A stretch of 40,959 nucleotides of DNA from Nitrososphaeraceae archaeon (GTDB lineage Archaea; Thermoproteota; Nitrososphaeria; Nitrososphaerales; Nitrososphaeraceae). The position numbers were made by a program, and so were the translations under genes. The notes beneath the pieces are model-generated. The model was not told the DNA's origin. It made no database searches and saw only the letters and a list, made by a program, of their open reading frames with translations. Shown here piece after piece: positions 36,286 to 40,959 of this stretch. How positions within the stretch are numbered: position 1 is the stretch's first letter; each line of letters opens with the position of its first letter. Location of the stretch: assembly GCA_025922715.1 (NCBI GenBank), contig JAICHH010000003.1, positions 1 to 40,959 of the forward strand, written 5' to 3'.

Positions 36286-38580
36286 TTAGTTAGATTCTTG
36301 TTTTATATTTTCTGAGGTTTGATTTAGTTGGGTAGTGTTTAAAAGTTTTGGAGTATCAATTAATTCTATTATACACGTTTTGTCTGTTCTTTCTATTACT
36401 CCTGTACATCCAGAAATTCTATTTATTTCATATCCAAATGTATTAGATATCTTAACATCATAATTTCCTGGCTTTATGGATACTTTTTGAAAGTTGTTGC
36501 TACCTGCAAAAGAACTTGGTTCAACGTTTTCTCCTTTCACTGTTATATTAAAATCTAATGGTTTTTTGCTTCCACCATGGACATTTATTACTTCTACTAG
36601 AACATTCAAGTGAAGGTCACGTAAAAGTAAGTTTACATTTGCATTGTTATTATTGTTACTGTCGTTAATGTTCTTATTTGTTGTAGCGATTGTAGTTGTA
36701 AGATTGTTACTTGTAAGATTGTTACTTGTAAGATTATAAGTATTGTTTAGTAATTCTTTAGAGGTTTTTGTGGGATCCATATCATCCAATGTTATCACAC
36801 ATTCTATGTTGTCACCTGAACCTATAATACCTTTACATCCAGCTGATAAAGTAGTTTTATATCCTGTGAAGTTATTTATTTTGACTTCATATGGTCCTGT
36901 TTGTAGAGATACAGACTGTCCATCGGGATTACCGGGGAATGAATTTGGAGTTGCCTGGCTACCATTAACTGATATAATAAAATCTTTTGTTTGTTTAGTT
37001 CCCCCATTATCATTGATGACCTGAGTTACTATATTTATGAGTGATGCAGAGGTAAGTGATTCTTTCTGAATTGGATTGGCAAATACATCAACTTCATTGA
37101 TACTGGCCCAATCATTTACACTATTACCAGTAACAGTAATTCTAAGATACTTACCAACAGTGTCTGGTATATCATATATTTCAATATCGTCAGTAGTATA
37201 ACTATTAGTGCTCGAAAAAACCTGTCTAAAATCATAACCATCTGAAGACACAGAGACTACGAAATCAATGTAACGGAAATCTCCTTTATACCAAGAAATT
37301 CCAATATCACATACCTGTTTTTCTTGTCCAAGATCAAATTGTAACCATGAACCCAATCCTAGATTTGACCATTTTGTGGAAAGATCATTGTCGACTGAAT
37401 TGCCCTCAGTATTATTAGGTGAATTATCTATTGATGAAATATGATCGACAGGGATATTTAATGGTAAACATGGAGAAGGAGATCCAGGAACTATGGGATT
37501 ATTAATATCAATCTCAGAGATACTGGACCAATCATTCATTGAATTGTCATTAACGGTTATTTTAAGAAAGCGAGCTTTTATATCCGGAATATCAAATTTT
37601 TCTGGTCCGGTGGTAAGTCCACTAGTAGTTTCAGAAAATAAATTGCTAAAAATTTCTCCATCTACAGATGTAGATATAGTGAAATTAACCTTCCTCTGAT
37701 CACCTTTATACCAAGATATATCAATATCACAGATCTCCTTTTCTTTACCTAAATCTACTTGAACCCAAGAATCGAGTCCATATTTAGACCATCGAGTGGA
37801 TTGATTACCATCAATTGCATTAAGTTCTGTATTATTGCCAGCATGTCCTATGGAGGTAACATTAACAGCCTTTTCAGGTTTACAAGATGTATTATCGCCG
37901 AAGGAAACAAATACTAATTGATTATCTAAATTGAATTTGTTTTGTGTATATGCATCGTATACCTCTGCTGTAGTAAGAGATCTATCCCAAATACGAATTT
38001 CATCTACATCGCCCACATATAACTTATCTTTGAAGAGAGAGTTTGCAGCAATGGCAATCCTATTTTTTCCTGTACTATCAGGCTTTGCATTCTTTGTATT
38101 TATACTATGGTCAAGCACACCATCGATAAACAACTTTAGTAATGATCCGTCATAAGTCACTGTAGCATAATGCCATTTATTGTCATTAACGGGTTTTTTA
38201 GAAGTAACAAAATAATTTGAGGAGTCTTTTGCTTCAAATCCCGCTTGAAGATGACCTAGGTAGGTTATCCAAAATCCATAGTTCATATTTTCACCGGAAG
38301 CTTCAGATCCAAATCCACCTTTATTAACTAAAAATGAAACATTGGGATCGGTATTATTTGTTTTAAACCAAACAGCAATTGAAAATTGATTTAATTGAAA
38401 TAATTCTGAATCTTTTACATATTTAAAATTATTACCAGTAAAGGTTCCAAATTTTCCAATTTGTGCTTCTACACTACTAATTTGAAAATGATTGGAAGAA
38501 ATAATGGTAAATGAAATTAGAAATGAAATTAAAATTAACATAATCACCTTATTTTCATAAATTTTATAATTTGTTGTCAT
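36286..38580 (-). CDS. Secreted multidomain surface protein: LamG/ConA-like, two F5/8 type C (discoidin) domains, two prealbumin/SpaA-like repeats
   Basis: FSIAVWFKTNN...DNKWHYATVTYDGSLLKLFIDG...VDEIRIWDRSLT (LamG); duplicated SWVQVDLGKEKEICDIDISWYKGD / SWLQFDLGQEKQVCDIGISWYKGD; duplicated C-terminal GPYEVKI.. / GNYDVKI.. modules. Confidence 0.82.
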   Translation of the reverse strand: MTTNYKIYENKVIMLILISFLISFTIISSNHFQISSVEAQIGKFGTFTGNNFKYVKDSELFQLNQFSIAVWFKTNNTDPNVSFLVNKGGFGSEASGENMNYGFWITYLGHLQAGFEAKDSSNYFVTSKKPVNDNKWHYATVTYDGSLLKLFIDGVLDHSINTKNAKPDSTGKNRIAIAANSLFKDKLYVGDVDEIRIWDRSLTTAEVYDAYTQNKFNLDNQLVFVSFGDNTSCKPEKAVNVTSIGHAGNNTELNAIDGNQSTRWSKYGLDSWVQVDLGKEKEICDIDISWYKGDQRKVNFTISTSVDGEIFSNLFSETTSGLTTGPEKFDIPDIKARFLKITVNDNSMNDWSSISEIDINNPIVPGSPSPCLPLNIPVDHISSIDNSPNNTEGNSVDNDLSTKWSNLGLGSWLQFDLGQEKQVCDIGISWYKGDFRYIDFVVSVSSDGYDFRQVFSSTNSYTTDDIEIYDIPDTVGKYLRITVTGNSVNDWASINEVDVFANPIQKESLTSASLINIVTQVINDNGGTKQTKDFIISVNGSQATPNSFPGNPDGQSVSLQTGPYEVKINNFTGYKTTLSAGCKGIIGSGDNIECVITLDDMDPTKTSKELLNNTYNLTSNNLTSNNLTTTIATTNKNINDSNNNNNANVNLLLRDLHLNVLVEVINVHGGSKKPLDFNITVKGENVEPSSFAGSNNFQKVSIKPGNYDVKISNTFGYEINRISGCTGVIERTDKTCIIELIDTPKLLNTTQLNQTSENIKQESN

Positions 38581-38744
38581 TATCTCTCACCAAGAATTAG
38601 TCAAATAAATTTCTTTTATCACTTTCAGAAATTTACCAAGATGTCCTATAATCTATTTTACCAAAAATAGTTGATAAAAAAATAAAATAAATTTACTAAT
38701 TATGAAAAAATAATAATGATAACTATCTCAAACAATTATACATA

Positions 38745-39365
38745 TTATTCTCCTCTTGTGGCCAATGATAATAAGACTTCTTTACCAAAATCAACAGCCA
38801 ATTTTTTTTCTTCCATCATTCCACACTCAATGCATTTAATAGTATTATTAAGTTTGACGGTATCTCCTCCACAGATATAACATATACAATACACAACACC
38901 GAAATCTTTATCGTTTATAGTAGCATGAGCAGAAGAGTTCATCAAGCTAAAGATCCTTCCTCTTACTATATCTCCAACTCTATAAACTAATTTAGGTCTT
39001 CTCTCACCTCTGTCCCTCCTAGAATTCCATCCTCCTGATCCCGAGGCTATCCTTGTTGAGGCAATTGCAGATAGACCTGAAGAAAATTTTTTATTATTGA
39101 GATATAAGATTCGTATAGAAATCATACTTCCAAATAACATTTCTATATATCCTACTATAACATCCCCGATTTTTGGAAAATGTGCTTGTTTTATTCTTTC
39201 GATAACAACTTGTCTCTTTTTAAAATCATATTCTTTTTTACCGAAACTCAAAGATCTTATAGAACCATCTACAACAAAAGTATTTTTTCCACTTTCAAAT
39301 TCTTCAATAAATGCAAGATGTTCACCAGGAAATATAACATCATAATTCGCTTTTTTCTTAATCAT
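38745..39365 (-). CDS. csl4: Exosome complex RNA-binding protein Csl4
   Basis: FPGEHLAFIEEFESGKNTFVVDGSIRS...PKIGDVIVGYIEMLFGSMISIRI...VGDIVRGRIFSL...CYICGGDTVKLNNTIKCIECG. Confidence 0.88.
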   Translation of the reverse strand: MIKKKANYDVIFPGEHLAFIEEFESGKNTFVVDGSIRSLSFGKKEYDFKKRQVVIERIKQAHFPKIGDVIVGYIEMLFGSMISIRILYLNNKKFSSGLSAIASTRIASGSGGWNSRRDRGERRPKLVYRVGDIVRGRIFSLMNSSAHATINDKDFGVVYCICYICGGDTVKLNNTIKCIECGMMEEKKLAVDFGKEVLLSLATRGE

Positions 39366-39488
39366 TTAAGGATTGTATATATCTTAAAGTTATAATTGTT
39401 ATTTTTTACATTCTTCTACTTATCTGAAACAGTAATAGTGGGATGATTTGATACAATTTCGGTATTATATGTATACCTTTTACTATTT

Positions 39489-39629
39489 TTAATTTAATAG
39501 TAATTGATATATTAATACTATAAAAAAAATTCCAACAACAATTAAACTGATTCCTGCAGCAAAAACGAATTTTAAATTACCTTTTCTTAATTCCCTTTTT
39601 AAATTATCAAATTTTAAAAACTTTAGCAA
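39489..39629 (-). CDS. Possible small single-TM membrane protein (46 aa, TTG start); not in the ORF track
   Basis: My translation: (M)LKFLKFDNLKRELRKGNLKFVFAAGISLIVVGIFFIVLIYQLLLN*; basic N-terminus then a TM helix. Confidence 0.4.
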   Translation of the reverse strand: MLKFLKFDNLKRELRKGNLKFVFAAGISLIVVGIFFIVLIYQLLLN

Positions 39630-39679
39630 TTCCCTAAATATTTATGGATAGAAAGTCTAACTACAAACAGTATTTTCAA

Positions 39680-39970
39680 TTACTGCTCTCTTATACTTTC
39701 TAACTTTGAAACTACTTGCCAAAGGGACGTTCTGATATGTGATTCCATATGTCTATTTTGTGTTAAGCTATCCAGCATACTAACTGCATTAGCTGCTCTA
39801 ACAGATATACTCCCATTTTTTTCTTCTTTTAAAATGTCATAAATATCTTTGATTTGGTTGCGTATTACCCTAGGAAGGTCTTTATTCTCCTTGAATGATT
39901 CTAAAGTTGCAATTGTACTCTCAAGCCTTTCTGTGTTTTCTTGATCACGGATTTCCTTTTTTGATTTCAT
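39680..39970 (-). CDS. UPF0147 family protein
   Basis: ATLESFKENKDLPRVIRNQIKDIYDILKEEKNGSISVRAANAVSMLDSLTQNRHMESHIRTSLWQVVSKLE. Confidence 0.85.
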   Translation of the reverse strand: MKSKKEIRDQENTERLESTIATLESFKENKDLPRVIRNQIKDIYDILKEEKNGSISVRAANAVSMLDSLTQNRHMESHIRTSLWQVVSKLESIREQ

Positions 39971-40125
39971 AATAGCAAACTAAACCTCGATTTTGTAAAG
40001 AATAAAAATTAGTTGATTATTACTTATTTATATGTTTTTATTTCTCATAAATTTAAAGTTAATAGAATAATGAATTTAGAAAAGATCTAGTATGGAATAA
40101 ATATTCCTAAATATTTATTTATCTT

Positions 40126-40386
40126 ATGGAATGTGCAGTTTATGATACATATGTAACAAAAAAAGATGGAAAAATCATGCATTTTGATGTGATTGTAGAA
40201 GCTAGTACTCCTCATGAAAAAGCAATTGAATATGGAAAGGAATTCCTTGAACAAGTAGGTCAGGGAAATCAAACAATGACCCAAGAAGAGTGTCAATTCT
40301 GTCATGTTCAGGAAGCTCCACCTGTAGTTGCGAAGGATATTGAAAATAGAGGATACTTTATTCAAAAAATGGAAGGTTGTCCATAA
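40126..40386 (+). CDS. DUF2024-like protein
   Basis: ECAVYDTYVTKKDGKIMHFDVIVEASTPHEKAIEYGKEFLEQVG...CQFCHVQ. Confidence 0.75.
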   Translation: MECAVYDTYVTKKDGKIMHFDVIVEASTPHEKAIEYGKEFLEQVGQGNQTMTQEECQFCHVQEAPPVVAKDIENRGYFIQKMEGCP

Positions 40387-40469
40387 TTTTTTATTTGTTT
40401 TTTCAATTTATTAAACTTTAACTCGAGCTATTGTAGTGGAAGGTTTAGCAATACCTTAATAAACTTATA

Positions 40470-40959
40470 ATGGATTATAATTTTAGAAATTTAATATATG
40501 CATTTAATCAGCTGAAAAAATTTAGGTCCTATTCATTATCAAGACATCATGAGCGATTTCTTTTTCCTTATATATGTGGAACATATTTTTCTTATCGCAA
40601 AGTAGATGTCTTGAGAATAAAAGCAATAGCAGATGCAGTCAGTAATAACGTAACTGAGTCTATAAAATATTTAGAAGTAGGTTGTGGGAATGGAGATTTT
40701 CTCGAAAAGGTGAGAGAATATATTCCAAATGCAAAAGGAATAGAAAGTAACATAGACATATTTTATTCAATTGGTAGAACAAAACCAGAATACATAGAAA
40801 TAACGGATGTGAAATATGGTATAGATGAGTTTCATGATATTATATTTGTAGGGTGGATGGACCCTGGCCAAGATTTTAGAAAAAATATAGCCGACAAAAC
40901 AGATATTATAATAACTACTCTGGATCCTGGTTTAAGTTTAGCTGCAGAATATGAAGGAC
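40470..40959 (+). CDS. Class I-like SAM methyltransferase, truncated by the window end
   Basis: Open frame from ATG 40470 to window end: ...SIKYLEVGCGNGDFLEKVREYIPNAKGIESNIDIFYSIGRTKPEYIEITDVKYGIDEFHDIIFVGWMDPGQDF...; EVGCGNG SAM motif. Confidence 0.7.
   Translation, partial: MDYNFRNLIYAFNQLKKFRSYSLSRHHERFLFPYICGTYFSYRKVDVLRIKAIADAVSNNVTESIKYLEVGCGNGDFLEKVREYIPNAKGIESNIDIFYSIGRTKPEYIEITDVKYGIDEFHDIIFVGWMDPGQDFRKNIADKTDIIITTLDPGLSLAAEYEG

Overview
AT-rich archaeal chromosomal window. Gene content and style point to an ammonia-oxidising Thaumarchaeota/Nitrososphaeria lineage (Nitrososphaera/Nitrosocosmicus-like), but this is inferred from protein families, not from a marker search. It is gene-dense and mostly housekeeping: aCPSF1/FttA-type beta-CASP nuclease, TRAM protein, glycerol-1-phosphate dehydrogenase, FKBP, class V aminotransferase, M24 peptidase, a four-gene overlapping archaeal CoA-biosynthesis operon (pantoate kinase, phosphopantothenate synthetase, PanB, CoaBC), CinA-like protein, oligopeptide-type SBP, TFB, aIF1, Sec61beta, DUF2070, Tsr3, XPB-like helicase, CdvC/Vps4, pyrophosphatase, OB-fold protein, Rpo12, DsbA-like protein, Zn/Mn-type ABC transporter, GT2, ATP-grasp, PHP, NikR-like regulator, two secreted low-complexity/adhesin-like proteins, Csl4, UPF0147, DUF2024 and a truncated methyltransferase. 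Features missing from the ORF track that I read from the sequence: an RNase P RNA gene on the minus strand (~23335-23619), Sec61beta (18270-18446), Rpo12 (28577-28741), a small zinc-ribbon protein (28326-28499), a 46-aa C2H2 zinc-finger miniprotein (20855-20995), a possible small membrane protein (39489-39629) and the 3'-truncated methyltransferase (40470-end). Most notable findings: a eukaryote-like peptide:N-glycanase (PNGase/NGLY1-type transglutaminase fold) at 22089-22805; a metal-ABC ATPase split by a frameshift at an A10 tract; a C8 tract where one lost base (or +1 slippage) would fuse PanB to CoaBC; a possible integrase remnant beside the RNase P RNA gene; and a 38-bp tandem duplication just upstream of the G1P dehydrogenase gene.
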